From VRUE01 sp035260485 (GTDB lineage: Bacteria > Actinomycetota > Thermoleophilia > Solirubrobacterales > 70-9), in the NCBI GenBank assembly GCA_035260485.1, contig DATFVC010000051.1:1-52858 (forward strand): a DNA stretch of 52,858 nucleotides. Reading direction: 5' to 3'. Shown piece after piece: positions 24,204 through 32,224 of the stretch (position 1 is the first letter of the stretch; each line of letters begins with the position of its first letter). The notes beneath the pieces were generated by a model. The model searched no databases, was not told the origin of the DNA, and was given only the letters and a program-made list of their open reading frames with translations. Made by a program: the position numbers and the translations under genes.

Positions 24204-25529
24204 CTAACGGAGGGCGCGCCGCAGCAGCTTGCCCGAGGGCGTACGCGGCAGCGCCGCCGCCAGCTCGACCCGCTTCGGCACCTTGAATCCCGCCAGTGAC
24301 TCGGCGCAGTGCCGCCGCAGCTCGTCCGGAGTCGTCGTCGAGCCGTCCCGGAGGACGACGACCGCCGTCACCGCCTGTTGCCACTCGGGATCTTCGCGGC
24401 CGACCACGGCGGCGTCGGCAACCTCAGGATGGCGCAGCAGCACCTGCTCGACTTCGGCCGGGACGATGTTCTCGCCGCCGCTGACAATCATGTCGTCGAT
24501 CCGGTCCTCGACATAGAGGAACCCCTCCTCGTCGATTCGCCCGAGATCTCCGGTGTGCAGCCAGCCGTCGGAATCGACCCGGCCCGGCGCCACGGTCGGG
24601 CCCTGGACGAGAATCTCGCCATCGCGAATCCGCAGGTGGGTGGTCAGCAAGGGCCGGCCGGCGGAGCCGAGCTTTCGCTGCGCCTCGGCCGGGGCGAGGG
24701 TCGTCACTTGCGAGGAGGCCTCGGTCAGGCCGTAGGTCTGCACGACCGTGGCGCCGCGTCCGATCGCCTCTTCGAGCGGCTCCTCCGGCACCGGGCCACC
24801 GCCGATCAGGACCGCGCGCGGCCCCGAGAGGTCGGCGCCGGCCTCAAGCAACCGGGTCAGCATCGTGGTCACCAACGAGACGATCGATATCTCGTCGTCT
24901 TGGAGAGCGGCAGCCACCCGGTCGACGTCAAAGCCGTCGTGCAGCACCGCCGTGGTCCCGTAGATCACCGAGCGCATCACGATGCTGAGTCCGGAGATAT
25001 GGCTGAGCGGCAGGCAGCAGAGCCAGCGATCGGCCGGCTCGACGCCGATGTTGAAGCCGGAGCCGACCGCACTCCAGAGGAAGTTGCCGTAGGTCAGCTC
25101 AACCGGGTCCGGCGAGCCGGTGCTGCCGCTGGTCAGCACCCGGCAGCACGGGGCGTCCATGTCGTGCTCGCCGAGCAGCGGCAGGTCGGCCTCGGTCTGG
25201 GTCAGCTCGCCGGGGTCGCTGAGGTCGACGGTGGGTTCCTCCGCGGCGATGACGGCGGCGCGCTCCCCCGCGGTGAGACGCGGGCTGAGAGGCAGGAGCA
25301 CGGCGCCCACCTTCATCAGCGCGTGGACGAGGACAACCTGCTCGCGCCGGGGCTCCATCGTCAACGCGGCGATCGAGCCCCGGCGAACTCCGTGGGCCTC
25401 CAATCGCCGCGCGACCCAGGTCGCCTCGGCCTCGAGCTCCGCATAGGTCACTTCGGAGCCGTCCGCGATCAGCGCCGTGCGGTCAGGGCAGCTCTGGGAT
25501 CTCTGGGCGAGCCAGTCGTCGAGTTTCAT
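24204..25529 (-). CDS. menE: o-succinylbenzoate-CoA ligase
   Basis: MenE activates o-succinylbenzoate with ATP and CoA for menaquinone synthesis. The ANL-superfamily protein is 441 aa, with P-loop LTSGSTGSPDP near residue 130, QTYGLTEASSQ, the hinge motif GWLHTGDLGRIDEEG and the C-terminal catalytic Lys in PSGKLLRRAL. The short length and men neighbours favour MenE over a general acyl-CoA synthetase. ATG 25529 is 21 nt from the divergent menB ATG; the frame stays open far upstream, but that part is antisense to menB. It is followed directly by ilvC. Confidence 0.92.
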   Translation of the reverse strand: MKLDDWLAQRSQSCPDRTALIADGSEVTYAELEAEATWVARRLEAHGVRRGSIAALTMEPRREQVVLVHALMKVGAVLLPLSPRLTAGERAAVIAAEEPTVDLSDPGELTQTEADLPLLGEHDMDAPCCRVLTSGSTGSPDPVELTYGNFLWSAVGSGFNIGVEPADRWLCCLPLSHISGLSIVMRSVIYGTTAVLHDGFDVDRVAAALQDDEISIVSLVTTMLTRLLEAGADLSGPRAVLIGGGPVPEEPLEEAIGRGATVVQTYGLTEASSQVTTLAPAEAQRKLGSAGRPLLTTHLRIRDGEILVQGPTVAPGRVDSDGWLHTGDLGRIDEEGFLYVEDRIDDMIVSGGENIVPAEVEQVLLRHPEVADAAVVGREDPEWQQAVTAVVVLRDGSTTTPDELRRHCAESLAGFKVPKRVELAAALPRTPSGKLLRRALR

Positions 25530-25550
25530 TGGCTGGATATCGTGCCCATC

Positions 25551-26429
25551 ATGCCCAAACGCCATAAGGAAGCTCCGCCCGAGCAGGATCTCTACGCGCC
25601 GATCGAGTGGGAGGCCGCCGCCGAGTACGGCGACATCCGCTACGAGAAGGCCGACGGGATCGCCAAGATCACGATCGACCGACCCGAGGTTCGTAACGCC
25701 TTCCGTCCGCAGACGCTGGCCGAGCTCCGCGACGCCTTCGGCCGCGCCCGTGACGACCTCGAGGTCGGCGCGATTGTCTTCACCGGCGCCGGCAACGACG
25801 CCTTCTGCTCCGGTGGAGACCAGCGGATCCGTGGCGACGACGGCTACATCGGCGACGACGAAGTCGCTCAACAGGGGGTCGGCCGGCTCGACGTCGGCGA
25901 CCTCCATGTGCAGATCCGCCGCCTGCCGAAGCCGGTGGTCGCGATGGTCGCCGGCTACGCGGTCGGTGGCGGCCACATCCTGCACCTGGTTTGCGATCTG
26001 ACGATCGCCGCCGACAACGCCCAGTTCGGCCAGACCGGACCGCGGGTAGGCAGCTTCGACGGCGGCTTCGGCGCCAGCCTGCTGGCGCGCAACATCGGCG
26101 TCAAGAAGGCGAAGGAGGTCTGGTTCCTCTGCCGCCTCTACGGAGCCGAGGAGGCGTTGGAGATGGGTCTCGTCAATGCGGTGGCGCCGGTCGAGGAGCT
26201 GGAGCGCGAGACGGTCGCCTGGTGTCGGGAGATGCTCCACCTCTCACCCCTCTCGCTGCGCCTGCTGAAGTCGAGCTTCAACGCCGAGGAGGACGGCTTG
26301 ACTGGCCTGCAGCAGCTCTCCCATGACGCGACCCTGCTCTTCTACATGTCCGAGGAGGGTCAGGAGGGACGCAACGCCTACCAGCAGGGGCGCAAGCCCG
26401 ACTTCTCCAAGTACCCGAAGCGACCATGA
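25551..26429 (+). CDS. menB: 1,4-dihydroxy-2-naphthoyl-CoA synthase
   Basis: MenB is a crotonase-fold enzyme that cyclises o-succinylbenzoyl-CoA. Diagnostic segments are FCSGGDQRIRGDDGYI near residue 87 (oxyanion hole and the MenB-specific loop), QTGPRVGSFDGGFGASLLAR near 165, and the C-terminal EGRNAYQQGRKPDFSKYPKRP region. The length of 292 aa is normal. ATG 25551 is chosen where homology-like sequence begins; the same frame is open upstream but is antisense to menE. The stop overlaps the menA start by 4 nt (ATGA). Confidence 0.97.
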   Translation: MPKRHKEAPPEQDLYAPIEWEAAAEYGDIRYEKADGIAKITIDRPEVRNAFRPQTLAELRDAFGRARDDLEVGAIVFTGAGNDAFCSGGDQRIRGDDGYIGDDEVAQQGVGRLDVGDLHVQIRRLPKPVVAMVAGYAVGGGHILHLVCDLTIAADNAQFGQTGPRVGSFDGGFGASLLARNIGVKKAKEVWFLCRLYGAEEALEMGLVNAVAPVEELERETVAWCREMLHLSPLSLRLLKSSFNAEEDGLTGLQQLSHDATLLFYMSEEGQEGRNAYQQGRKPDFSKYPKRP

Positions 26430-27307
26430 GGATCTGGCTGATGGCCGCGAGGCCGAGGACTTTGCCCGCGGCTATCGCGCCGGTGCTTGTGGGTACGGCT
26501 GCTGCGGTCGAGTGGGCGGGGAAGCTGCCAAGGGTCGGGGCGTTTGTGGCTGCCCTGATTGGCTCGGTGTTCATCCAGATCGGGACGAACCTTGCCAACG
26601 ACTATTCCGACGCCAAGCGCGGCGCCGACACGGTCGACCGGCTGGGGCCGGTGCGGGTCACCTCTGCCGGGCTGGTGACGCCACAGCGGGTTCTTGTCGC
26701 CACCTGGGTGGCGTTCGGCGTTGCAATCGCCTGCGGCATCTACCTGACCGCCGTCGCCGGGATCGTCATCCTGCTGATCGGCGCCGTCTCGATCGCCGCC
26801 GGTGTCCTCTATACCGGCGGGCCACGCCCCTACGGCTACGCCGGCCTCGGCGAGGTCTTCGTCTTTCTCTTCTTCGGACTGGTCGCCGTCAACGGCTCCT
26901 ACTACGTCCAGGTCGAGCAGCTCGACGCGCTGCCACTCGGCCTCTCGATCGCGGTCGGCTTCCTCGCCACCGCGATCCTCGTCGTCAACAACGTGCGCGA
27001 CCTCGAGACCGACCGCCGTGCCGGCAAGAACACGCTCGCTGTGCGGATGGGCCGCAGCAATGCCGTGGCGCTCTACAGACTGCTGGTGCTGGGCGCCTAC
27101 GTCGTCCTGCCGATCGCCCTCATCGCCGGCGAAGCCAGCCTGCTGCCGCTGATCGGCCTGCTCTCGCTGCCGCTGGCGATCAAACCGCTGCGGACGATGA
27201 GCAACCGCACCGACGGCCCGGCGCTCAACGCGGCGCTGGCCGGCACCGGCGCCCTGCTCGGCGCTTTCAGCCTGCTGGTCTCAGCAGGCCTCCTGCTCGC
27301 AGCCTGA
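26426..27307 (+). CDS. menA: 1,4-dihydroxy-2-naphthoate polyprenyltransferase
   Basis: MenA attaches the prenyl tail to DHNA in the membrane, giving demethylmenaquinone. This UbiA-family protein of 293 aa has about 8-9 hydrophobic helices and both aspartate-rich motifs: NLANDYSDAKRGAD near residue 56 and NNVRDLETDRRAGK near 188, which bind magnesium and the prenyl diphosphate. RPRTLPAA at the N-terminus is typical of MenA. It is translationally coupled to menB, and menC follows after 56 nt. Confidence 0.95.
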   Translation: MRIWLMAARPRTLPAAIAPVLVGTAAAVEWAGKLPRVGAFVAALIGSVFIQIGTNLANDYSDAKRGADTVDRLGPVRVTSAGLVTPQRVLVATWVAFGVAIACGIYLTAVAGIVILLIGAVSIAAGVLYTGGPRPYGYAGLGEVFVFLFFGLVAVNGSYYVQVEQLDALPLGLSIAVGFLATAILVVNNVRDLETDRRAGKNTLAVRMGRSNAVALYRLLVLGAYVVLPIALIAGEASLLPLIGLLSLPLAIKPLRTMSNRTDGPALNAALAGTGALLGAFSLLVSAGLLLAA

Positions 27308-27363
27308 GTCTGCGGTTACCGGCGCTGTGCGACGGTCAATGCAGTTTCGAGGATGATGTTCAC

Positions 27364-28422
27364 ATGCGCATCGCCTCGGTCGAGGTCGTTCCCTACGCGC
27401 TTCCCTTTCGTGAGCCATATGTGACGGCCGCTGGGTCGCTCGAGCGGCGCGAGGTTGTGCTGCTGCGACTGCGCTCCGAGGACGGCCTCGAGGGACTGGG
27501 CGAAGCAGTGCCGCTCTCGTTGCGCGGCGGGGCTGCGCTGGAGCGGGTGGTGAGCGAGCTGGAACAGCTTGGCGACCGCGATTCGCTCGATGAGGCGAGC
27601 CTGAGTGGCGACGCTCTGGCGCTCTCGGCGCCGGCCCGCTGTGCTGCCCTCACTGCGCTGCTCGACCTGCGCGGGAAGCGGGCCACCATGGACGAGGACT
27701 CGGCTGCCGGACCCTCTTTGCCTGTCCGCTGCAACGCGACCCTGATTGCCGACGATCCCTCCGCCGTCGTCGCCGCGGCAGAACGCTGGGCGGCTGACGG
27801 CTTTTCCACTTTCAAGCTGAAGCTCGGCGCTGGCGACGATGCGGCGCAGGTGCGCGCCGTGCGCGAGGCACTCGGACCGCGGGCCCGGATCCGCGTCGAT
27901 GCCAACGGCGCCTGGGACATGGAGACCGCGAAGCGGACCCTGGGCGAACTGGAGCCCTACGAGATCGAGCTGGCCGAGCAGCCGGTGGCGACGCTGGAGG
28001 AGGCGATGGAGGTCGCGAGGTCGACCTCAATCCCCCTTGCCGGCGACGAGAGCATCGAGAGCCGCGCCGACGCCGAACGCGCTGCAGCGATGGAGGCCTG
28101 CCGGATGACCGGGGTCAAGCTGTCCAAGGTCGGCGGCCCGGAGGCCGCAATCGAGATCGCCGAAGTGCTGCCCGCTTATCTCTCGAGCGCGCTCGACGGC
28201 CCGGTCGGCATCGCCGTGGCGGCACAGGTGGCGGCGACCCTGGGTGAGGCGGCCGAGGGCGCCGCCCCGGACCTCGCCCACGGTCTTGCCACCCAGCGCC
28301 TCTTCGCCTCGACCATCGCCGCAGTCGAGTGCGAGTTGCAAGGAGACATGCTGCACTCGCCGGCGGGACCCGGGCTCGGCGTGGAAATCGACGAGGCTGC
28401 GCTCCAGGCGCACCGCCTCTAG
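27364..28422 (+). CDS. menC: o-succinylbenzoate synthase
   Basis: MenC dehydrates SHCHC to o-succinylbenzoate. It belongs to the enolase superfamily (352 aa) with acid-base lysines in FKLKLG near residue 150 and KLSKVGG near 252, and metal ligands Asp in VDANGAWD near 179, Glu in ELAEQPV near 201 and Asp in AGDES near 226. Muconate-lactonising enzymes and dipeptide epimerases share these residues, but the menA and menD neighbours decide for MenC. ATG 27364 has a GAGG about 11 nt upstream. Confidence 0.93.
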   Translation: MRIASVEVVPYALPFREPYVTAAGSLERREVVLLRLRSEDGLEGLGEAVPLSLRGGAALERVVSELEQLGDRDSLDEASLSGDALALSAPARCAALTALLDLRGKRATMDEDSAAGPSLPVRCNATLIADDPSAVVAAAERWAADGFSTFKLKLGAGDDAAQVRAVREALGPRARIRVDANGAWDMETAKRTLGELEPYEIELAEQPVATLEEAMEVARSTSIPLAGDESIESRADAERAAAMEACRMTGVKLSKVGGPEAAIEIAEVLPAYLSSALDGPVGIAVAAQVAATLGEAAEGAAPDLAHGLATQRLFASTIAAVECELQGDMLHSPAGPGLGVEIDEAALQAHRL

Positions 28423-28428
28423 CCTGGC

Positions 28429-28465
28429 GGGGCGCTTTACGCGCGATATGCGTCAGTAGCGCCCC
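28429..28465 (+). other. stem-loop between menC and menD
   Basis: GGGGCGCT (28429-28436) pairs with AGCGCCCC (28458-28465), with a smaller ACGC/GCGT stem inside. It lies between the menC stop and the menD ATG at 28476 and has no T-run, so it is not a classic terminator. It could affect menD translation or mRNA processing. Confidence 0.35.
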
Positions 28466-28475
28466 CGGCTGCCCG

Positions 28476-30224
28476 ATGGACCCGACCAATGCCAACACTG
28501 CCCTCGCCTCCGCCTTCGCCGAGGAGCTGGCGCGCTGCGGCGTGCGTCACGCCGTCATCTCCCCTGGCTCGCGCTCTACCCCACTCGCTCTGGCTTTATG
28601 GCGGCAGGAGGAGATCGAGACGACGGTGATCGTCGACGAGCGCTCCGCCGCCTTCTTTGCGCTCGGTGTCGCCCAGGCAAGCGGCGCCCCGGTGGCGATC
28701 CTTTGCACCTCGGGCACCGCTGCCGTCAACTTCCACCCGGCGATCTGCGAGGCCGACCACGCCGCTGTTCCACTCATCGCGCTCACGGCAGACCGACCGC
28801 CGGAGCTGCGCGGGATCGGCGCCGGCCAGGCAATCGACCAGCTGAAGCTCTACGGCTCCTCGGTGCGCTGGTTCTGCGAGGTCGGCACCCACGACGCGGA
28901 CGACAGCGGGTTGCTGCACTACCGCTCGACTGCGTGCCGTGCTTTCGCGGCAGCCCGGGGAGAACAGCGTCCCGGACCGGTCCACCTCAACTTCGCCTTC
29001 CGCGAGCCGCTGGCCCCGCAGCCCGAGATGGGCGCGGTGAGCGCAAGCGACCCGCTCGCGCTGGAAGGTCGCGGCGGTCGCCCGCTGACCGCGGTGACGC
29101 CGATCGACCTCGAGCCATCGCAGTTCCTGCTCGATGAGGTCGCCGGGCACATCGCCGAGGCCGACATCGGCGTGATCGTCGCCGGTCGCCAGCTCGATCC
29201 TGAGCTGCGCGAGCCGCTGGCTCGTCTGGCCCGCGCTGCGGGTTACCCGATCCTCGCCGAGCCGACCTCGCAGCTGCGCTGCGGACCGCACGACCGCTCC
29301 CACGTCGTCACCGCCTATGACCTGCTGCTGCGTGACGAGCGGTTCCGCGGAACCGCCTCGCCGGACCTCGTGTTGCGCTTCGGCGAGATGCCGACGAGCA
29401 AGCCGCTGCGCTCCTGGCTAGCGGAATCGGGGGCCGACCAGATCGTCGTCGACCCCCTGGGCGACTGGAACGAGCCGACGCGCAGAGCCGCGGCGCTGCT
29501 CCGCGCCGATCCGACCGAGCTGGCGGCCGGCTGGGCTGCTCGGCTGGGAGAGGATCGGCCAGCGCCGGCGATGTGGCTGCGGGCAGAGCGCGCGGCCCGT
29601 ACGGCGATCGAGGCGGAGCTGGGTGGCCTCGACTCGCTAACCGAGCCCGGCCTGCAGCTGGCGCTCGGCGCCGCCTACCGCGACGGCGAGATCGTCTACA
29701 CCGCCTCGAGCATGCCGATCCGCGACCAGGAGGCCTTCCTGCCGGCATCGGAGGCCGACGCCTCCTTCCTCTGCAACCGAGGCGCCAACGGAATCGACGG
29801 CCTGATCTCCTCGGGCATCGGCGCCGCCTACGCAACCGGCAGACCGACCACGATCCTCACCGGCGACCTCGGCCTACTCCACGACATCGGCGGCCTCGCC
29901 GCCCTGCGCGACGTCTCCACCCCGGTCCGAATCGTCGTCATAGACAACGACGGAGGCGGCATCTTCCACTTCCTGCCCCAGGAGCAAGCTCTGGAGGGCG
30001 ACGAGTTCGAGGCCCTGCTCGGCACCCCGCGCGGTGTAGATGTCGGCAAGGCAGCAGCCCTGTTCGACCTTCCCCACCGCCGTCTAGAGTTGATCGACGA
30101 GCTTCCCGAAGCACTCGCGGCCGGCACCGGCCTGATCGAGGTCAAAACCGACCGCGAAGGCAACGCCGCCCTCCATCGCCAGCTTTTCAAGTGCGTTCAG
30201 CTGGCGCTGGGCGCACTTCGGTGA
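28476..30224 (+). CDS. menD: SEPHCHC synthase (MenD)
   Basis: MenD joins 2-oxoglutarate to isochorismate using thiamine diphosphate, the first committed menaquinone step. The 582-aa protein has HAVISPGSRSTPLALAL at the start, the ThDP-activating Glu in VDERSAAFFALG near residue 53, and the C-terminal cofactor-binding segment VIDNDGGGIFHFLPQ near 489. ATG 28476 opens MDPTNANTALASAF, typical of MenD; the longer frame runs back into menC and is rejected. The gene ends against a 28-bp hairpin and the convergent menF. Confidence 0.95.
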   Translation: MDPTNANTALASAFAEELARCGVRHAVISPGSRSTPLALALWRQEEIETTVIVDERSAAFFALGVAQASGAPVAILCTSGTAAVNFHPAICEADHAAVPLIALTADRPPELRGIGAGQAIDQLKLYGSSVRWFCEVGTHDADDSGLLHYRSTACRAFAAARGEQRPGPVHLNFAFREPLAPQPEMGAVSASDPLALEGRGGRPLTAVTPIDLEPSQFLLDEVAGHIAEADIGVIVAGRQLDPELREPLARLARAAGYPILAEPTSQLRCGPHDRSHVVTAYDLLLRDERFRGTASPDLVLRFGEMPTSKPLRSWLAESGADQIVVDPLGDWNEPTRRAAALLRADPTELAAGWAARLGEDRPAPAMWLRAERAARTAIEAELGGLDSLTEPGLQLALGAAYRDGEIVYTASSMPIRDQEAFLPASEADASFLCNRGANGIDGLISSGIGAAYATGRPTTILTGDLGLLHDIGGLAALRDVSTPVRIVVIDNDGGGIFHFLPQEQALEGDEFEALLGTPRGVDVGKAAALFDLPHRRLELIDELPEALAAGTGLIEVKTDREGNAALHRQLFKCVQLALGALR

Positions 30225-30292
30225 GAGGGATCGGGGGACCCCTTGACGGAGCCTCCCCGCTGTTGCTCCGTCAAGGGGTCCCCCGATCCCTC
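30225..30292. terminator. 28-bp perfect hairpin between convergent menD and menF
   Basis: Arms 30225-30252 and 30265-30292 are perfectly complementary over 28 nt around a 12-nt loop. The left arm starts on the base after the menD stop and the right arm ends 5 nt before the menF stop. There is no T-run on either side, so it is not a standard intrinsic terminator. Its position suits a two-way transcription end or mRNA stabiliser. Confidence 0.65.
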
Positions 30293-30297
30293 GGCGC

Positions 30298-31698
30298 CTA
30301 CTCCGCAACGAGCGGCAGCAGCGCCTGCAGCTTGACCTCGGTCTCCGCCAGCTCCGCGGCGGGGTCGGAACCGGCCACCACGCCGACGCCGGCAAAAAGG
30401 CGGGCCTCGCGATCGCGCAGGAGGGCGCTGCGCAGCGCCACACAGAACTCGCCGTCCTCGGTCGCGTCCATCCAGCCGACCGGTCCGGCGTACCAGCCGC
30501 GATCCATCCGCTCCAGATCGGCGATCGCGGTGGCGGCGCCAGGCCAGGGCTCACCGCCAACGGCCGGAGTCGGGTGCAGCAATCCGATCAGCTCGACCGC
30601 CGAGTGCGGTTCTGCCAGCTGCGCGATCACCGGCGTCGCCAGGTGCTGGATGTTGGCGACCTTGATCACCTCGGGCTCGGGCTCGGTCTCAACCCAGACC
30701 GCATGCGGGCGCAGCTTGCGGACGATCCGCTCGGCGACGATCCGGTGCTCACGGCGGTCCTTGTCACTGTGCAGCAGTTGCTCGCCGAGGTGGTCGTCGA
30801 CGGCGGGATCGGAGCTGCGCCGGGTCGACCCCGCAAGGGCGACGGTCGAGGCGCCTGCGCCGGAGCGGCGGATCAGCAGCTCGGGGCTGGCGCCGAGGAA
30901 GGCTGCCTCGGGAGTGCCGCGGCAGAAGCAGAAGCAGGACGGGAACTGCTCGCGCAGGGCGCCGAAGATCGCCGCGGGGTCGTGAGCAGCAGCTGCCTCG
31001 ACTGTCACCTCACGGGCGAGCACAACCTTGCTCATCTCCCCCCGGTCAATCCCCTCTGTGGCTGCCACGACGGCCGCTTCGAAGTCGCCCGGTGGATGCA
31101 CGCTGCGGATCTCCGGCCGATCGGTGAGGTGCGGGTCGAGCAGCGGCAACGGGTCAGGACGTAGGCCGGCGAGCCGCGCCGCAATCCCGTCAGCGAGCGT
31201 GTCGGTGTCATCGCCGGGCGAGACGATCAAATTGACCGTGAGAAATATCTCCTCGCCGGCGCGGCAGAGCGAGAGCTCCGGCAGGGTCAGCGAGGCAGGT
31301 GCGAACGAAGACCAAGCCGATGACGCGGCGCCCCCGGCGTCGAAAGCAAAGCCGCCGGTCCAGACAGGCCCGGCTCCCGAGGGAAGGCCATGAGGCTCCT
31401 CCAGCACGGCGCCCTCATTGAGGCGCAGGCACTCCCGGGCGACCTCCTCGAAGCGTCCGTCGCCTCGTGAGGTCGCCTCGTGAGCGGTCCCGAGCGCCGC
31501 CAGCGCGAACTCACGATCGGGCTGCTCCCAGCAGAACCAGTGATCCGACGCCAGGCGCGAGGCGAAAACCGCGGCGCAGGGATCGACCGCATCGACCGCC
31601 GCGGTGGCGCTGACCAGCGTGCGCCGTGATCGCGCGGCTGCCAGCTCCGCGCCCTCGCGCAGCCGGCTGTGGAGCTCGCTAGTCGCCGCCTCTAGCAA
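30298..31698 (-). CDS. menF: isochorismate synthase
   Basis: This enzyme converts chorismate to isochorismate for MenD. The chorismate-binding domain fills the C-terminal 270 residues: MSKVVLAREVTVEA near 220, LGASPELLIRR, AGSTRRSSDP, KDRREHRIVAERI, LHPTPAVGG and GPVGWMDATEDGEFCVALRSA. The variable N-terminal 190 residues are typical of MenF/EntC proteins. A salicylate-specific or EntC role is not excluded by sequence, but the men island decides. The frame starts at a TTG that overlaps the ilvN end by 20 nt with no visible ribosome-binding site, so the exact start is uncertain. It follows ilvB-ilvN on the same strand. Confidence 0.92.
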   Translation of the reverse strand: MLEAATSELHSRLREGAELAAARSRRTLVSATAAVDAVDPCAAVFASRLASDHWFCWEQPDREFALAALGTAHEATSRGDGRFEEVARECLRLNEGAVLEEPHGLPSGAGPVWTGGFAFDAGGAASSAWSSFAPASLTLPELSLCRAGEEIFLTVNLIVSPGDDTDTLADGIAARLAGLRPDPLPLLDPHLTDRPEIRSVHPPGDFEAAVVAATEGIDRGEMSKVVLAREVTVEAAAAHDPAAIFGALREQFPSCFCFCRGTPEAAFLGASPELLIRRSGAGASTVALAGSTRRSSDPAVDDHLGEQLLHSDKDRREHRIVAERIVRKLRPHAVWVETEPEPEVIKVANIQHLATPVIAQLAEPHSAVELIGLLHPTPAVGGEPWPGAATAIADLERMDRGWYAGPVGWMDATEDGEFCVALRSALLRDREARLFAGVGVVAGSDPAAELAETEVKLQALLPLVAE

Positions 31699-32224
31699 TT
31701 GCTATCTCGCCCGTACGGACCATTTCAATCAGACCGTGCGGGCGGATCATCCGCTCGAAGGCCTCGATCTTGTCGGCAGAGCCCGTCACCTCGATCGTCA
31801 TCGCACGCCGCGAGACGTCGATGATCTTGGCCCGGAAGATCTCGGCGAACTGGATGATCTCGGCCCGGCTCTCGACCGCGGCGGAGACTTTGAACATCGC
31901 CATCTCGCGGGCGACCGTCTCCTCCGGCTCCATGTCGCGGATTTTCAGCACGTTGATGAGCTTGTGCAGCTGCTTGGTCACCTGGTCGATCGGGTGAACG
32001 GCGCCGTCCAGGGTGAGCGTGATCCGCGAGATGCTGGGGTCGTCGGTAGGCCCAACCGCGAGCGTGTCGATGTTGAAGCCGCGGCGAGAGAACAACCCCG
32101 CGATCCGAGCCAGGACGCCGGGCTTGTTCTCGACCAGGATCGAGAGGATGTGCTTGCGCCCACTCAACTGCCCGGGGACATGCAGATCCTCGAGTTTGAC
32201 CAGCTGCGGGGTACCGGCCTCCAT
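31679..32224 (-). CDS. ilvN: acetolactate synthase small (regulatory) subunit
   Basis: IlvN binds the IlvB catalytic subunit, raises its activity and gives valine feedback inhibition. The 181-aa protein has an N-terminal ACT domain (ILVENKPGVLARIAGLFSRRGFNIDTL) and a C-terminal ACT-like domain (EIIQFAEIFRAKIIDVS). ATG 32224 overlaps the ilvB stop as TGATG and is preferred to the in-frame TTG three bases upstream. menF overlaps its 3' end. Confidence 0.96.
   Translation of the reverse strand: MEAGTPQLVKLEDLHVPGQLSGRKHILSILVENKPGVLARIAGLFSRRGFNIDTLAVGPTDDPSISRITLTLDGAVHPIDQVTKQLHKLINVLKIRDMEPEETVAREMAMFKVSAAVESRAEIIQFAEIFRAKIIDVSRRAMTIEVTGSADKIEAFERMIRPHGLIEMVRTGEIAIARGGD

Noticed and set aside
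24309..25550. In-frame upstream extension of menB
   Set aside because: Antisense to menE; the MenB family region begins at ATG 25551.
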